Positions 6,875 to 16,340 are shown, counted from the stretch's first letter. The stretch is DNA of 17,880 bases from JBDLSY01 sp041170585 (GCA_041170585.1 JBEDNN010000079.1:1-17880), one strand, 5' to 3'. Notes: generated by a model from the sequence alone, not told the origin. Translations and numbers: made by a program.

Positions 6875-7873
6875 ATGAACCCTATAGACCAGCACGCTAG
6901 TCCTATTAAAAAAAATGCATCTTCGGTACATGTGAGTGTTTTACTGTCAGAAACTATTACGCAAATTTTACGTACGCCGCGTGGTATTCATGGGACTTAT
7001 ATTGATGGTACATTTGGACGTGGTGGACACAGTGCTGAATTATTAAAGCACTTAAGCCCCCAAGGACGTTTAATTGCTTTAGACCGTGATATGCAAGCCG
7101 TAAATTTAGGGTTATCTTGGAACGATTCACGCTTTACTATGGTTCACAGTCCATTTTCACAGATGAATTTAGTATTAGACCACTTAGGTATTATGCCTAG
7201 ACAGGTAGATGGTATTTTGCTTGATATTGGTGTGTCATCACCACAACTAGATGACGCAATGCGTGGATTTTCTTTTAATAAAGATGCCGCGTTAGATATG
7301 CGTATGGATACTAGCTGCGGACAAACTGCCGCCGATGTTGTCAATACTTTGAGTGAAAAGGCACTCACACAGCTATTTAAAGAATTAGGCGAAGAACCAC
7401 ATGCTGCCCGTATTTCAACAGCGATTGTATTAGCCAGACAAATAGCCCCGATTATTAGCACGTTAGAATTGGCTAATTTGGTTGAAGGTGTGGTTAAATT
7501 TAAAAAATATGGTTTTCATCCAGCTACTTTAGTTTTTCAAGCACTGCGTATTTATGTTAATGAAGAATTAACAGAGTTAGACCATGTATTAAAACACGCT
7601 GAAGACATTGTGTGTACTGATGGTAAATTAGCTATTATTAGCTTTCACTCTTTAGAAGATCGCAAGGTTAAGCAAGCCTTTCGCCCCAACCCTGTGAGTC
7701 CACAATTACGTCACTTACCCCGTCAAGACACACCACACCCGTGGAAAGAAATTGAGCGTATTAAACCGAGTGAAAACGAATTACGCGCCAATCCTCGTTC
7801 ACGTTCAGCCGTACTGCGGGTTGCTCAACGGGTCGTTAATACAATTAATTCATCTACAGTATATTCACAATGA
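6875..7873 (+). CDS. rsmH: 16S rRNA (cytosine-1402-N4)-methyltransferase
   Basis: A 332-residue SAM-dependent methyltransferase (MraW family) that N4-methylates C1402 in the decoding centre of 16S rRNA. Visible motifs are the SAM loop DGTFGRGGHS (44-53), DRD at 70-72, DIGVSSPQLDDAMRGF from 117, MRMD, the QALRIYVNEEL helix, SFHSLEDRKVKQ and the C-terminal NPRSRSAVLRVAQR. The N-terminus is about 17 residues longer than usual before HVSVLLSETI. ATG 6875 is the only upstream in-frame ATG, and its ribosome site is weak. It is the first gene of the dcw cluster here, with no mraZ upstream. Its stop overlaps the ftsL start by four bases (ATGA). Confidence 0.97.
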   Translation: MNPIDQHASPIKKNASSVHVSVLLSETITQILRTPRGIHGTYIDGTFGRGGHSAELLKHLSPQGRLIALDRDMQAVNLGLSWNDSRFTMVHSPFSQMNLVLDHLGIMPRQVDGILLDIGVSSPQLDDAMRGFSFNKDAALDMRMDTSCGQTAADVVNTLSEKALTQLFKELGEEPHAARISTAIVLARQIAPIISTLELANLVEGVVKFKKYGFHPATLVFQALRIYVNEELTELDHVLKHAEDIVCTDGKLAIISFHSLEDRKVKQAFRPNPVSPQLRHLPRQDTPHPWKEIERIKPSENELRANPRSRSAVLRVAQRVVNTINSSTVYSQ

Positions 7874-8238
7874 GGGGATTTAATGCGCTAAATATCGTTT
7901 GTATATTAATATTGGTTGGTACTTGTATGTCTTTGGTAACTAGCAGACAACAACAACGTTTAGATTTTTCTAAAATAGAGTCAGAAAAACTACAATTACG
8001 CCGTTTACAACAAGATTTTCAAAATTTAACGGCTACTCAACAGCAGCTTGAGCAGACTGAACGAATTGAACGTTTAGCCCGTGAAGAACGCAATATGGAA
8101 CGTATTCCTGCGAATAAAACTTTGTTTTTAACTCAAAGTATTTTACGCAATCAAAGACATTCTAAACCTTATATTAAGGTAATTAAACCGTCTAAGCCTA
8201 CGGTTGATTTACGTGTACCTGTGCAGGTACAGCCATGA
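7870..8238 (+). CDS. ftsL: Cell division protein FtsL
   Basis: A 122-residue bitopic membrane protein, close to the usual length. It has a short cytoplasmic N-terminus, one transmembrane segment (about 7-25, NIVCILILVGTCMSLV), then a periplasmic Gln/Leu-rich coiled coil (about 28-75) and the conserved end IERLAREERNMERIPAN. FtsL pairs with FtsB and FtsQ and helps activate FtsWI at the septum. Primary sequence conservation is low in this family, so position between rsmH and ftsI carries much of the assignment. Both ends overlap neighbours by ATGA. No strong ribosome site precedes the start, which suggests translational coupling to rsmH. Confidence 0.93.
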   Translation: MRGFNALNIVCILILVGTCMSLVTSRQQQRLDFSKIESEKLQLRRLQQDFQNLTATQQQLEQTERIERLAREERNMERIPANKTLFLTQSILRNQRHSKPYIKVIKPSKPTVDLRVPVQVQP

Positions 8239-10103
8239 AATCTTCAGCAGGTTCGCATCAGCCAACCCTTCGTCCAGTTTATCCGGTGAAGTATCCACCG
8301 CAATTTAAAACGAATGCTCAACCACGTTTATCGCCTTCGTCTTCTTTTAAGCCGCTACCTATTTCAAAACCCAAAACACCGACGGATTTTATAAAATCTA
8401 ATATTAGATCACTGATTTTACAAAGCGTAGTCTTACTGTGTTTCTTGATTGGTTTAGGTAAATCGGCTTATTTACAATTATGGACACCTGCACATTTACA
8501 AGACCGTGGTGCAGTTCGTTATGAACGCAATATTATTATGAGTGCACATCGCGGTAAAATTTTTGACCGTAATAGTAATGAGATGGCAGGTAATATTACT
8601 ACTTCAGCAGTATCTTTAGTAGGTTCTCAAGCCAAATTGACTGAATTACAAAAAGATCAATTGGCTGATTTATTAGATATGCCTCGTAGTGAATTAGAGG
8701 CTAAACAAAAACAAGCTAAATTAGGCTTTATTTACTTAAAGCGTCAATTAGACTTAGTAAAAGGCCGCAATATTCGTGAACAAATACGCGCATTGCGTAT
8801 CCCCGGTATTACAGTAGACGATGAGTCACGTCGCCATTATCCTTTGGGTGAAGCAGCTTCGCAATTACTGGGGTTTGTCAATTTAAGTGGTGAGGCTGTT
8901 GAGGGTTTAGAATTTAAATTAAATAATACACTGTCTGGCACAGAAGGTTCGCGTCGTGTAGTGCGTACAGGCATTGGACGAGTCGTTGATAATTTAAACA
9001 ATGATGAACCCGCCCAGCATGGTGAAGATATTACACTCACTATTGATAACGGTTTACAATACCTTACTTATGCTGAATTACGCAGCGCGGTTATCAATAA
9101 TAAAGCCGAAGGCGGTAGTGCGGTTATGCTGAATGCTAAAACAGGTGAAATACTGGCTTTGGCTAACTACCCCAGCTTTGACCCTAATAAATCAGGCAAA
9201 AAAACCAGTGCAAGTATCCGAAATCGCGTCACAACTGATGCGTTTGAACCAGGTTCTACTATTAAGCCTTTCACTATGTCTTTGGCTTTGGATAAAAATA
9301 TAGTCTCTTCCAAAACTACTGTGTCAGGTCTTCCGTTTATGGTAAATACCTTGCGTATTCATGACGGCGACCATATGCGTCCCAGTATGACATTGGCAGA
9401 AGTCATGCAATACTCAAGCAACGTAGGCATTGTACGTATGTCACAAAGGCTAAATGCTAAAGAAATGTATACTTGGTTTTCTAATATGGGCTTTGGTAAA
9501 GCCAATAAGCTACCTGTAGGCGGTTCTACTACGGGCTTACTGCGTCCACCCTCAAAATGGCAAGCTGAAGATAAAGCAACGGCTGCCTACGGTTATGGAT
9601 TATCGGCCTCACTTTTACAGATAGCCAGAGCCTACACTGTGTTTACAAATCACGGGCAATTATTGCCAGTATCTTTGTTAAAAATAAATACTCCCCCACA
9701 AGGCGTTGCCGTTATGAAAGCAGATACCGCTGATTTGCTTAAAAATTATATGCGGTATGTGACTAGCCAACAAGGTACTGCACCCTTAGCACAAGTCGCT
9801 AACTACAGTACCGCAGGTAAAACAGGTACTGCCCGTAAACAAAAAAATGGCCAGTATTTAGAGGGGCAATATATTGCTTCATTTGTAGGATTTGCCCCTG
9901 CAAGTAACCCAAAAGTAATTGTGGCTGTTATGATTGATGCGCCTAAAGGAGAGCATTATTATGGTGGACAAGTCGCTGCTCCTGTATTTTCTAATATGGT
10001 ATCTGCAGCCATGCGTATGATGAATGTTACCCCTGATAAACCAAACCACCCTGTGATGGTTGCCCCTGACCAGTCTAATGTATTAAAGGAATCAACTTTA
10101 TGA
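8235..10103 (+). CDS. ftsI: Peptidoglycan D,D-transpeptidase FtsI (PBP3)
   Basis: A 622-residue class B penicillin-binding protein that cross-links septal peptidoglycan. It has a Pro/Lys/Ser-rich cytoplasmic N-terminus of about 55 residues, longer than in E. coli. One membrane anchor follows (about 58-75, LILQSVVLLCFLIGLG), then the dimerisation domain starting RGKIFDRN. The transpeptidase domain has the catalytic S341-T-I-K344, the S394-S-N motif and K529-T-G, all intact. AGG at 8225-8227 lies seven bases before ATG 8235. The start overlaps the ftsL stop and the stop overlaps the murE start. It forms a complex with FtsW, encoded at the end of the window. Confidence 0.98.
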   Translation: MKSSAGSHQPTLRPVYPVKYPPQFKTNAQPRLSPSSSFKPLPISKPKTPTDFIKSNIRSLILQSVVLLCFLIGLGKSAYLQLWTPAHLQDRGAVRYERNIIMSAHRGKIFDRNSNEMAGNITTSAVSLVGSQAKLTELQKDQLADLLDMPRSELEAKQKQAKLGFIYLKRQLDLVKGRNIREQIRALRIPGITVDDESRRHYPLGEAASQLLGFVNLSGEAVEGLEFKLNNTLSGTEGSRRVVRTGIGRVVDNLNNDEPAQHGEDITLTIDNGLQYLTYAELRSAVINNKAEGGSAVMLNAKTGEILALANYPSFDPNKSGKKTSASIRNRVTTDAFEPGSTIKPFTMSLALDKNIVSSKTTVSGLPFMVNTLRIHDGDHMRPSMTLAEVMQYSSNVGIVRMSQRLNAKEMYTWFSNMGFGKANKLPVGGSTTGLLRPPSKWQAEDKATAAYGYGLSASLLQIARAYTVFTNHGQLLPVSLLKINTPPQGVAVMKADTADLLKNYMRYVTSQQGTAPLAQVANYSTAGKTGTARKQKNGQYLEGQYIASFVGFAPASNPKVIVAVMIDAPKGEHYYGGQVAAPVFSNMVSAAMRMMNVTPDKPNHPVMVAPDQSNVLKESTL

Positions 10104-11602
10104 CTCATTCATATATATTGGGTAGTCCATTACACATCGCACAACAATTGCGTCGTATCGGAGATACAGATACACAATTATGCCAAGATAGTCGCCAGTT
10201 AAAAATCGGTGATATATTTGTAGCGTTTAGCGGTGATACCCATGATGGCCGTCATCATATAGCGGCTGCTTTAAAGTCGGGGGCGTGTGCTGTTTTAGCT
10301 GAAGCGGAAGGTTTAGCCACATTTTTAACGCCCGATATAGCGTCTAATCAAATTATTGCCGTTAGACATTTAAAACAAGCTTTAGGTGGTATTGCTGATG
10401 CATTTTATAATCACCCTAGTCAATTATTAGACACTGTAGCTATTACAGGAACGAATGGTAAAACAACTGTTGTTAATTATTTAGCACAATTATTAGAACA
10501 ATTACAACAAAAACGGTGTGCAGTATTAGGTACTTTGGGGGCAGGGCTTTACGGCAAAGCATTAAGTACTGGATTAACCACCCCACATGCAAGCCAAGTG
10601 CATACTGTACTGGCACACGCTGTAAAAGCGGAGGCGGGCAGTGCCGCTATTGAAGCTACTTCAATTGGTTTACAAGAAGGCCGCTTAAACGGTGTGGCTA
10701 TTGATGTCGCTGCACTGACGAATTTTACGCAAGACCATCTAGATTATCACGGCACAATGACTGCTTATGCAGCAGCAAAACGTAGCTTATTTGATTGGGC
10801 TAGCTTAAAAGTGGCGGTTATTAATATAGATGATGCTTTGGGTGTTGATTTATTGGGAAGCTTACAAATAGAGCGGCCTACACTTTGGCTTATCACAACT
10901 GGATTAACGACGACTGCTGATTTATATGCCAGTGATATTACTGTGCTGGCCAATGGAATGCAGTCATTTATATTGCATTATCAGCAACAGCAATACGCTA
11001 TCACAGTACCGTTATTAGGTGTTTTTAATATCAGTAATATATTGACAGTTTTAGGCTGCTTACTTGCTTTAAACTATGATTTAGCCTTAGCCATTCGTTT
11101 GTTGCCTCATTTAAAAGGTACACCGGGCCGTATGGAAATAGTAAAAACGGCTGACTTAAAAACGCCTTTGGTACTAGTAGACTATGCACACACCCCTGAC
11201 GGCTTATTAAAAGCTTTGCAAGCCTTGCAGCCCATTGCACACAAGCGTAGCGGTAAATTGCACCTTATATTTGGTTGTGGTGGCAATCGTGATGTAACTA
11301 AGCGGCCTTTAATGGGGGCTATTGCACATCAATATTCGGACACTGTGTGTATTACCAATGATAACCCACGTGATGAAGACCCAGAAACAATTGCAGCAGA
11401 TATTGCGGTACGTGTACCTGATGCTGTGATTGAACTTGACCGTAGTCAAGCCATTAAACAAGTGATTACACAAGCAAATATTAACGATGTAATACTCATT
11501 GCTGGCAAAGGCCATGAAACGACTCAAACTATCAAAGGACATTCTTTTTTATTTTCAGATGTGTCTTGTGCTGAACAGGTATTAAGTACATTAAACAACT
11601 AA
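10100..11602 (+). CDS. murE: UDP-MurNAc-tripeptide ligase (meso-diaminopimelate-adding)
   Basis: A 500-residue cytoplasmic Mur ligase that adds the third stem-peptide residue to UDP-MurNAc-L-Ala-D-Glu using ATP. The ATP loop is ITGTNGKTT (115-123), followed by TTPHA and by the EATSIGL stretch. DNPRDEDP begins at D421; DNPR is the signature for meso-diaminopimelate rather than lysine, consistent with a Gram-negative wall. GKGHET lies near the C-terminus. AAGGA at 10086-10090 lies nine bases before the ATG, which overlaps the ftsI stop by four bases. This is the last tightly overlapping gene of the cluster; an 88-bp repeat-rich gap follows to the preferred murF start. Confidence 0.98.
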   Translation: MTHSYILGSPLHIAQQLRRIGDTDTQLCQDSRQLKIGDIFVAFSGDTHDGRHHIAAALKSGACAVLAEAEGLATFLTPDIASNQIIAVRHLKQALGGIADAFYNHPSQLLDTVAITGTNGKTTVVNYLAQLLEQLQQKRCAVLGTLGAGLYGKALSTGLTTPHASQVHTVLAHAVKAEAGSAAIEATSIGLQEGRLNGVAIDVAALTNFTQDHLDYHGTMTAYAAAKRSLFDWASLKVAVINIDDALGVDLLGSLQIERPTLWLITTGLTTTADLYASDITVLANGMQSFILHYQQQQYAITVPLLGVFNISNILTVLGCLLALNYDLALAIRLLPHLKGTPGRMEIVKTADLKTPLVLVDYAHTPDGLLKALQALQPIAHKRSGKLHLIFGCGGNRDVTKRPLMGAIAHQYSDTVCITNDNPRDEDPETIAADIAVRVPDAVIELDRSQAIKQVITQANINDVILIAGKGHETTQTIKGHSFLFSDVSCAEQVLSTLNN

Positions 11603-11670
11603 AAATATAAAAATAAGTAAAAAATAAGTAAATAAAAATTAAAATTAAAGATTAAAAATTAAAGATTATT
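11603..11670. repeat. AT-only repetitive spacer between murE and murF
   Basis: The gap holds imperfect duplications, AAAAATAAGTA twice near 11605-11630 and ATTAAAGATTAAAA-type units at 11643-11668. No gene, terminator hairpin or clear promoter is visible. Confidence 0.6.
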
Positions 11671-11690
11671 AACAACAACGATTGAAAACA

Positions 11691-13175
11691 ATGAAAAACA
11701 TATCTATACAACAAGTATTAAGTTGGCTTACTGGTGCAACACTACACAGTAAAACGCATATTTCCTTAAAAAAAACGAGCTATGGTGTTAATACTGATAC
11801 CCGTACACTGCGTACCAATAATATATTTGTAGCCTTAAAAGGTGAACGGTTTGATGGGCATAGATTTATTGGCTTTGCAGCACGCAATCAAGCCGCGTTG
11901 GCGTTGGTTAATTATGATAGCGAAGAATCAATTAAACAAGCCGCCAATGAGATGCCTTTTATTTCTGTTGCTGATACAGGCATTGCATTACAACAATTGG
12001 CAGCAGGCTATCGCCGTCAATTTTGCTTACCTTTAGCTTTAGTAGTGGGTAGTAATGGTAAAACGACTACTAAAGAAATGCTGAATAGTATTTTTCGTAG
12101 CCATTTAATGATACAGGGCAATGAACGGGCAGCCCATTCGACAACAGGCAATTTTAATAATGATGTGGGTCTACCTTTAACTTTATTAAAATTGAATGAT
12201 TATCACCGTTTAAGCGTGATTGAATTAGGAATGAATCACCCTGGTGAAACAGCACAATTAGCTTCTGTTGCTGCACCAACTATTGCTATTATTAACAATG
12301 CTCAACGCGAACATCAAGAGTTTATGCACACTGTAGAAGCGGTTGCACAAGAACACTGTGCAGTGATTCCTGCCTTAGCGTCTGAAGGTGTCGTTGTACT
12401 ACCCGCACAAGATGCTTACGTTCAAATATGGCGTGATTGTGCGGCTAGTCATCAAAAAAAGGTAATAGATTTTGCCTTGCATGTTAATGGTGATATGACA
12501 CCTGCCTTAGTTACAGGTGAAATACACATGTTAGATGATAACCCTATCATACAAATCGTTAAAATAAATACCCCTTTAGGGATTGCAAAAATAAAACTTA
12601 ATATTGCAGGTGAACACCACGCACGTAACGCTTTGGCAGCAACGGCAGCAGCCATAGCAGCCAATATACCGCTTAGCAGTATTGTTTTAGGCTTACAAGC
12701 GTTTGAACCTGTCAAAGGGCGTATGCAGCCCCACCATATTACTGTACTTAATTATGCACGTGATATTCAGTTAATTGATGATACATACAATGCAAATCCT
12801 GATTCAGTCATAGCGGCGATTGATATGTTAAGCCAGATTAAAAAGCTACAAACACGCAGTGTTTTAATATTAGGTGATATGGGTGAAGTGGGTGACCAAG
12901 GTATACTTTTTCATACTGAAGCGGGTTTGTATGCAGCAGCTAAGGGAATTTCAGTGTTATATACCGTTGGGGATTTAATGAAGCACGCACATAACGCGTT
13001 TAAAAACAGTACGGGTAATGGCGATAAACATACACAACACTTTGCTAATACGGCCGAATTACAAGCAGCTTTATTAGCCAAACAAACTTTACATAGCAAT
13101 GATACAGTACTCATTAAAGGCTCTCGTTTTATGCGTATGGAATTTATCGTAGAGGCTTTACTTAATCAAAAATGA
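11691..13175 (+). CDS. murF: UDP-MurNAc-tripeptide:D-Ala-D-Ala ligase
   Basis: A cytoplasmic Mur ligase that joins D-Ala-D-Ala to UDP-MurNAc-tripeptide, completing the pentapeptide precursor. I choose ATG 11691 (494 residues) over the in-frame TTG at 11682; neither has a good ribosome site. Numbering from the ATG, the ATP loop is VGSNGKTTTKEM with K124. It is followed by TTGNFNNDVGLPLTLL, ELGMNHPGE, the NNAQREH segment, the DDTYNANPDSV motif typical of MurF, and LGDMGEVG. The length is slightly above that of E. coli MurF. It is separated from mraY by 282 bp that contain a MITE-like element. Confidence 0.97.
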   Translation: MKNISIQQVLSWLTGATLHSKTHISLKKTSYGVNTDTRTLRTNNIFVALKGERFDGHRFIGFAARNQAALALVNYDSEESIKQAANEMPFISVADTGIALQQLAAGYRRQFCLPLALVVGSNGKTTTKEMLNSIFRSHLMIQGNERAAHSTTGNFNNDVGLPLTLLKLNDYHRLSVIELGMNHPGETAQLASVAAPTIAIINNAQREHQEFMHTVEAVAQEHCAVIPALASEGVVVLPAQDAYVQIWRDCAASHQKKVIDFALHVNGDMTPALVTGEIHMLDDNPIIQIVKINTPLGIAKIKLNIAGEHHARNALAATAAAIAANIPLSSIVLGLQAFEPVKGRMQPHHITVLNYARDIQLIDDTYNANPDSVIAAIDMLSQIKKLQTRSVLILGDMGEVGDQGILFHTEAGLYAAAKGISVLYTVGDLMKHAHNAFKNSTGNGDKHTQHFANTAELQAALLAKQTLHSNDTVLIKGSRFMRMEFIVEALLNQK

Positions 13176-13218
13176 TTGAATCAAAATAATAACAATAATA
13201 AATAATAAATAAAAATTA
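13176..13218. repeat. AT-only microsatellite-like tract after murF
   Basis: Runs of AATAATA and AATAAAT directly follow the murF stop and reach the target duplication of the next element. No coding or terminator signal is visible. Confidence 0.5.
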
Positions 13219-13335
13219 GGTATTGCTACTTAAAAATAGTTTTTGTATTTTTTATCTAAAATAAGCCTTATTTTTGCTAAGAAAATATTATAAATATACG
13301 AATTAACCATATTAAAGTAGCAATGCCAAAAATTA
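13211..13335 (+). mobile_element. MITE-like element, family 2, copy A, with 8-bp target duplication
   Basis: The element is 13219-13327 (109 bp). Its left end is GGTATTGCTACTT and its right end is the complement of GGCATTGCTACTT, an inverted repeat of 13 bases with one mismatch. It is flanked by exact 8-bp direct repeats AAAAATTA (13211-13218 and 13328-13335). An internal 17-base palindrome (AAAATAAG-C-CTTATTTT, 13258-13274) can form a hairpin. A copy in the opposite orientation lies at 17760-17868 and differs at only two positions by my reading. It has no coding capacity. It splits murF from mraY inside the dcw cluster. Confidence 0.92.
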
Positions 13336-13375
13336 AAAATTACGTAAAAAATAGTGAAGTAATTTATTGCTTGCT

Positions 13376-13419
13376 CTTACGGGCTAAATAAAATAGCCAC
13401 GCCGTTATTTTTGCGTAAG
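13376..13419 (+). promoter_or_regulatory. Possible structured leader upstream of mraY
   Basis: CTTACG (13376-13381) pairs with CGTAAG (13414-13419), enclosing a small hairpin GGCTA/TAGCC (13382-13386 with 13394-13398). This GC-richer patch stands out in the AT-rich gap and lies 38 bp before the mraY start. Chance pairing is possible and no known riboswitch is recognised. Confidence 0.25.
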
Positions 13420-13457
13420 TTTTAAAAACAACAATACCGTCATAGGAGAATATTAAT

Positions 13458-14624
13458 ATGTTGCAGTGGTTAGCACAATTTGCGCCTGATTTGGCTTTTT
13501 TAAATGTATTCAAATATATTAGTTTTCGTGCAGTAGGTGCTTGTGCTACTGCGTTGTTTATTGGTTTAGCATTAGGCCCTTGGGTTATCAGACGGCTGAC
13601 TGCTTTAAAAATTGGACAAGCAGTTCGTACTGATGGACCAGAAACTCACTTAGTTAAACAAGGTACACCGACAATGGGTGGTGTTTTGATATTGGCTTCT
13701 ATTACTATTTCTACTCTATTATGGACTGATTTGTCCAATCGTTTTGTGTGGGTGGTGTTAATCGTAACACTTAGTTTTGGTTGGATTGGCTGGGAAGATG
13801 ATTACCGTAAAGTCGCTAAAAAAGACCCGAACGGAATGCCAGCTCGTGAAAAAATGTTTTGGCAAACAGTTATTGGCTTGACTGCTGCTTTATATTTAGT
13901 CTTTACCGTTGCAACACCGAATGCTGAACAAAGTGCCGTATTATTCTTTAAATGGTTGGCTTCAGGTTTAACATTAGATTTACCCAATAAAGCTTCGTTA
14001 ATAGTGCCTTTTTTTAAGACAATAAGTTATCCTTTAGGTGTTTTTGGTTTTGTACTGATGACTTATTGTGTCATTGTTGGTACTAGCAACGCCGTTAATT
14101 TAACTGATGGTTTAGACGGGCTGGCTATTATGCCTGTTGTTATGGTGGGTAGTGGTTTAGGCGTATTCGCTTATGTAGTAGGTCGGCCTGATTTTTCACA
14201 TTATTTAATTTTTCCCTATATTGCTGGTGCAGGTGAAATGTCTGTTATTTGTGCCGCAGTTGCAGGGGCTGGTTTAGCTTTTTTATGGTTCAATGCCTAC
14301 CCAGCTCAAGTATTTATGGGTGATGTTGGTGCTTTAGCTTTGGGTGGTTTATTAGGTACGGTTGCCGTGATTACTCGCCAAGAATTGGTATTATTTATTA
14401 TGGGTGGTGTATTTGTCGCTGAAGCAGTCTCTGTCATACTACAAACGGGTTATTTTAAATACACTAAACGTAAATATGGCGTTGGGCGACGTATTTTTAA
14501 AATGGCTCCCTTACATCATCATTATGAAAAATCAGGCTGGAGTGAAACTCAAGTCACTGTACGTTTTTGGATTGTGACTATGATGCTTATTTTGATTGGT
14601 TTAGCCAGTCTAAAGTTACGGTAA
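13458..14624 (+). CDS. mraY: Phospho-N-acetylmuramoyl-pentapeptide-transferase
   Basis: A 388-residue polytopic inner-membrane enzyme that transfers phospho-MurNAc-pentapeptide to undecaprenyl phosphate, giving lipid I. Conserved features are the KQGTPTMGG loop, the catalytic D114-D115-Y, NLTDGLDGL (214-222), FMGDVGALALGG with D289, and APLHHHYEKSGW near the end. It is about 28 residues longer than E. coli MraY. The extra length lies at about 153-190, before VPFFK, in an extramembrane loop that varies between species. AGGAG at 13444-13448 lies nine bases before ATG 13458, the clearest ribosome site among the later dcw genes. This suggests independent translation initiation after the disrupted murF-mraY junction. 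Confidence 0.98.
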   Translation: MLQWLAQFAPDLAFLNVFKYISFRAVGACATALFIGLALGPWVIRRLTALKIGQAVRTDGPETHLVKQGTPTMGGVLILASITISTLLWTDLSNRFVWVVLIVTLSFGWIGWEDDYRKVAKKDPNGMPAREKMFWQTVIGLTAALYLVFTVATPNAEQSAVLFFKWLASGLTLDLPNKASLIVPFFKTISYPLGVFGFVLMTYCVIVGTSNAVNLTDGLDGLAIMPVVMVGSGLGVFAYVVGRPDFSHYLIFPYIAGAGEMSVICAAVAGAGLAFLWFNAYPAQVFMGDVGALALGGLLGTVAVITRQELVLFIMGGVFVAEAVSVILQTGYFKYTKRKYGVGRRIFKMAPLHHHYEKSGWSETQVTVRFWIVTMMLILIGLASLKLR

Positions 14625-14716
14625 AACTATGTCTTAATGTGTTGTACATAAAATGTAGTCAATAAAATACCAGCAAAATATACGAATAAAAATACGAATA
14701 AGTCATCACATACTAT
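14625..14716. repeat. AT-rich spacer between mraY and murD with a short duplication
   Basis: A 92-bp gap. ATACGAATAAA occurs twice in tandem at about 14679-14700. No ribosome site is seen before murD. Confidence 0.5.
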
Positions 14717-16321
14717 ATGAATTTTTTAAACCATAAAACCGTATTAATTTTAGGTTTAGGCGAATCGGGCTTAGCCTGTGTTCAGTTTTCCGAACGGTTT
14801 GGTGCTTACGTAATAGCCGCAGATAGCCGTTCTAGCCCACCTAATTTGGCTCAAATACAGCAATTAAAAAATGTACGCGTTATACTAGGCGATTTTTCAG
14901 ACACTCTATTAAATCATGTACCAAATAATATATTAAATAGCACATCAAATAATATACTAGATACGGTTAATACTATTGTCATTAGCCCAGGTATCAGTCC
15001 CTCAAGTATCAAGGCTTTACTGGTGTCAGCACAGCTAAAAAAAATTCCTATTATTAGCGAATTGGATTGGTTTAACAGTGCTTTATTAGAGCTAAATCAA
15101 CAATATAATTATCACCCTATTGTGTTAGGAGTTACGGGAACTAATGGTAAAACAACGGTTACCGAACTGACTACGCATATTTGTAATGAGGCAGGCAAAG
15201 TTGCCGTTGCGTGTGGCAATATTAGCCCAGCCGCTTTAACAGCATTGATGTGTGCATTAGATAACTATATAGACCATAAAATACCGTTACCTATGGTATG
15301 GGTATTAGAACTGTCTAGCTTTCAGTTGCATTACACACAATTTTTAAGTTTAAATGCTGCTGCACTGTTAAACATTAGTCAGGACCATTTAGACTGGCAC
15401 ACAGATATGAATGATTATATTCACGATAAAATGGGTATTTTTAAATACTGTACTTTGAAAATACTTAATCGTGACGATTCAGTCTGTATGGCACTCATCA
15501 ACACTGCGGATATACGTACAAATATAAAAACATTTGGCTTAGATAGCCCCAGTTATGAAGGTGATGTCGGACGTTATTTAGATGGCTTGATGTGGTTGGT
15601 TCAAGCACAAGTTGTATCAGAAGGTATTAATCATATAACCCCCCGTGGCAAAAAAATGGCTGAAAAAATGCCTACTTTGACTATACAGCAGCCTTTGATG
15701 CCTGTAGATGCTTTGTTGTTGCGTGGTACTCATAACCATTCTAATGCTTTGGCTGCTTTGTTATTAGCACAAGCTGCGGGAGTAGACTTTGCCAAAATAT
15801 TATATGGATTACGTAGCTATAAAGGTGCACCTAATCGTTGTGAACTAGTCCGTATAATCAATGATGTAGAGTACATTAATGACAGTAAAGGCACTAATGT
15901 AGGTGCAACTATAGCGGCTTTAACGGGTTTATCGAAGCACAATCGCAGTTTAATATTAATTGTTGGTGGGGTGGGTAAAGGGCAAGACTTTTCTAGTTTA
16001 GCCATTAATATAACGCAACATTGTAAAGCGATTGTTCTAATCGGTGAAGCAGCTGTTGAATTAGAGCAAGCCCTTAAATTAATAGTATCTAGTGATTCTA
16101 ATGGTTTTAATGATTTTAATGATTTACCACTGACTGATTTATCAGAATTATCGCTAATAATACTTCATGCAAATAGCTTAGACAATGCGGTTAAACAGGC
16201 ATCAGAGCTAGCCAAAGCAGGTGATGCAGTGTTGTTGTCTCCAGCTTGTGCCAGTTTTGATATGTTTGATAATTATCTTCATCGTGCACAAATTTTTGTA
16301 CAAGCGGTTAATGATTTATAG
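14717..16321 (+). CDS. murD: UDP-MurNAc-L-alanine:D-glutamate ligase
   Basis: A 534-residue cytoplasmic Mur ligase that adds D-glutamate, the second residue of the stem peptide. Visible motifs are LGLGESGLA at the N-terminus, SPGIS, the ATP loop GVTGTNGKTT (138-147), LELSSFQL, NISQDHLDWH, NDSKGTNVGAT, and the C-terminal LSPACASFDMFDNY. It is about 95 residues longer than E. coli MurD. Part of the extra length is low-complexity. Residues 69-84 (PNNILNST then SNNILDTV) come from a 24-bp direct duplication, and 459-478 carry an Asn/Asp-rich stretch from a short repeat. All catalytic motifs are kept, so the enzyme should be active. The ATG at 14717 has no evident ribosome site, but the N-terminus aligns with the family. 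Confidence 0.96.
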   Translation: MNFLNHKTVLILGLGESGLACVQFSERFGAYVIAADSRSSPPNLAQIQQLKNVRVILGDFSDTLLNHVPNNILNSTSNNILDTVNTIVISPGISPSSIKALLVSAQLKKIPIISELDWFNSALLELNQQYNYHPIVLGVTGTNGKTTVTELTTHICNEAGKVAVACGNISPAALTALMCALDNYIDHKIPLPMVWVLELSSFQLHYTQFLSLNAAALLNISQDHLDWHTDMNDYIHDKMGIFKYCTLKILNRDDSVCMALINTADIRTNIKTFGLDSPSYEGDVGRYLDGLMWLVQAQVVSEGINHITPRGKKMAEKMPTLTIQQPLMPVDALLLRGTHNHSNALAALLLAQAAGVDFAKILYGLRSYKGAPNRCELVRIINDVEYINDSKGTNVGATIAALTGLSKHNRSLILIVGGVGKGQDFSSLAINITQHCKAIVLIGEAAVELEQALKLIVSSDSNGFNDFNDLPLTDLSELSLIILHANSLDNAVKQASELAKAGDAVLLSPACASFDMFDNYLHRAQIFVQAVNDL

Positions 16322-16340
16322 CTACTGACAAAATAATCAG

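Noticed and set aside
11682..11690. TTG start for murF
   Set aside because: An in-frame ATG follows three codons later and matches the family N-terminus equally well; TTG starts are rare.
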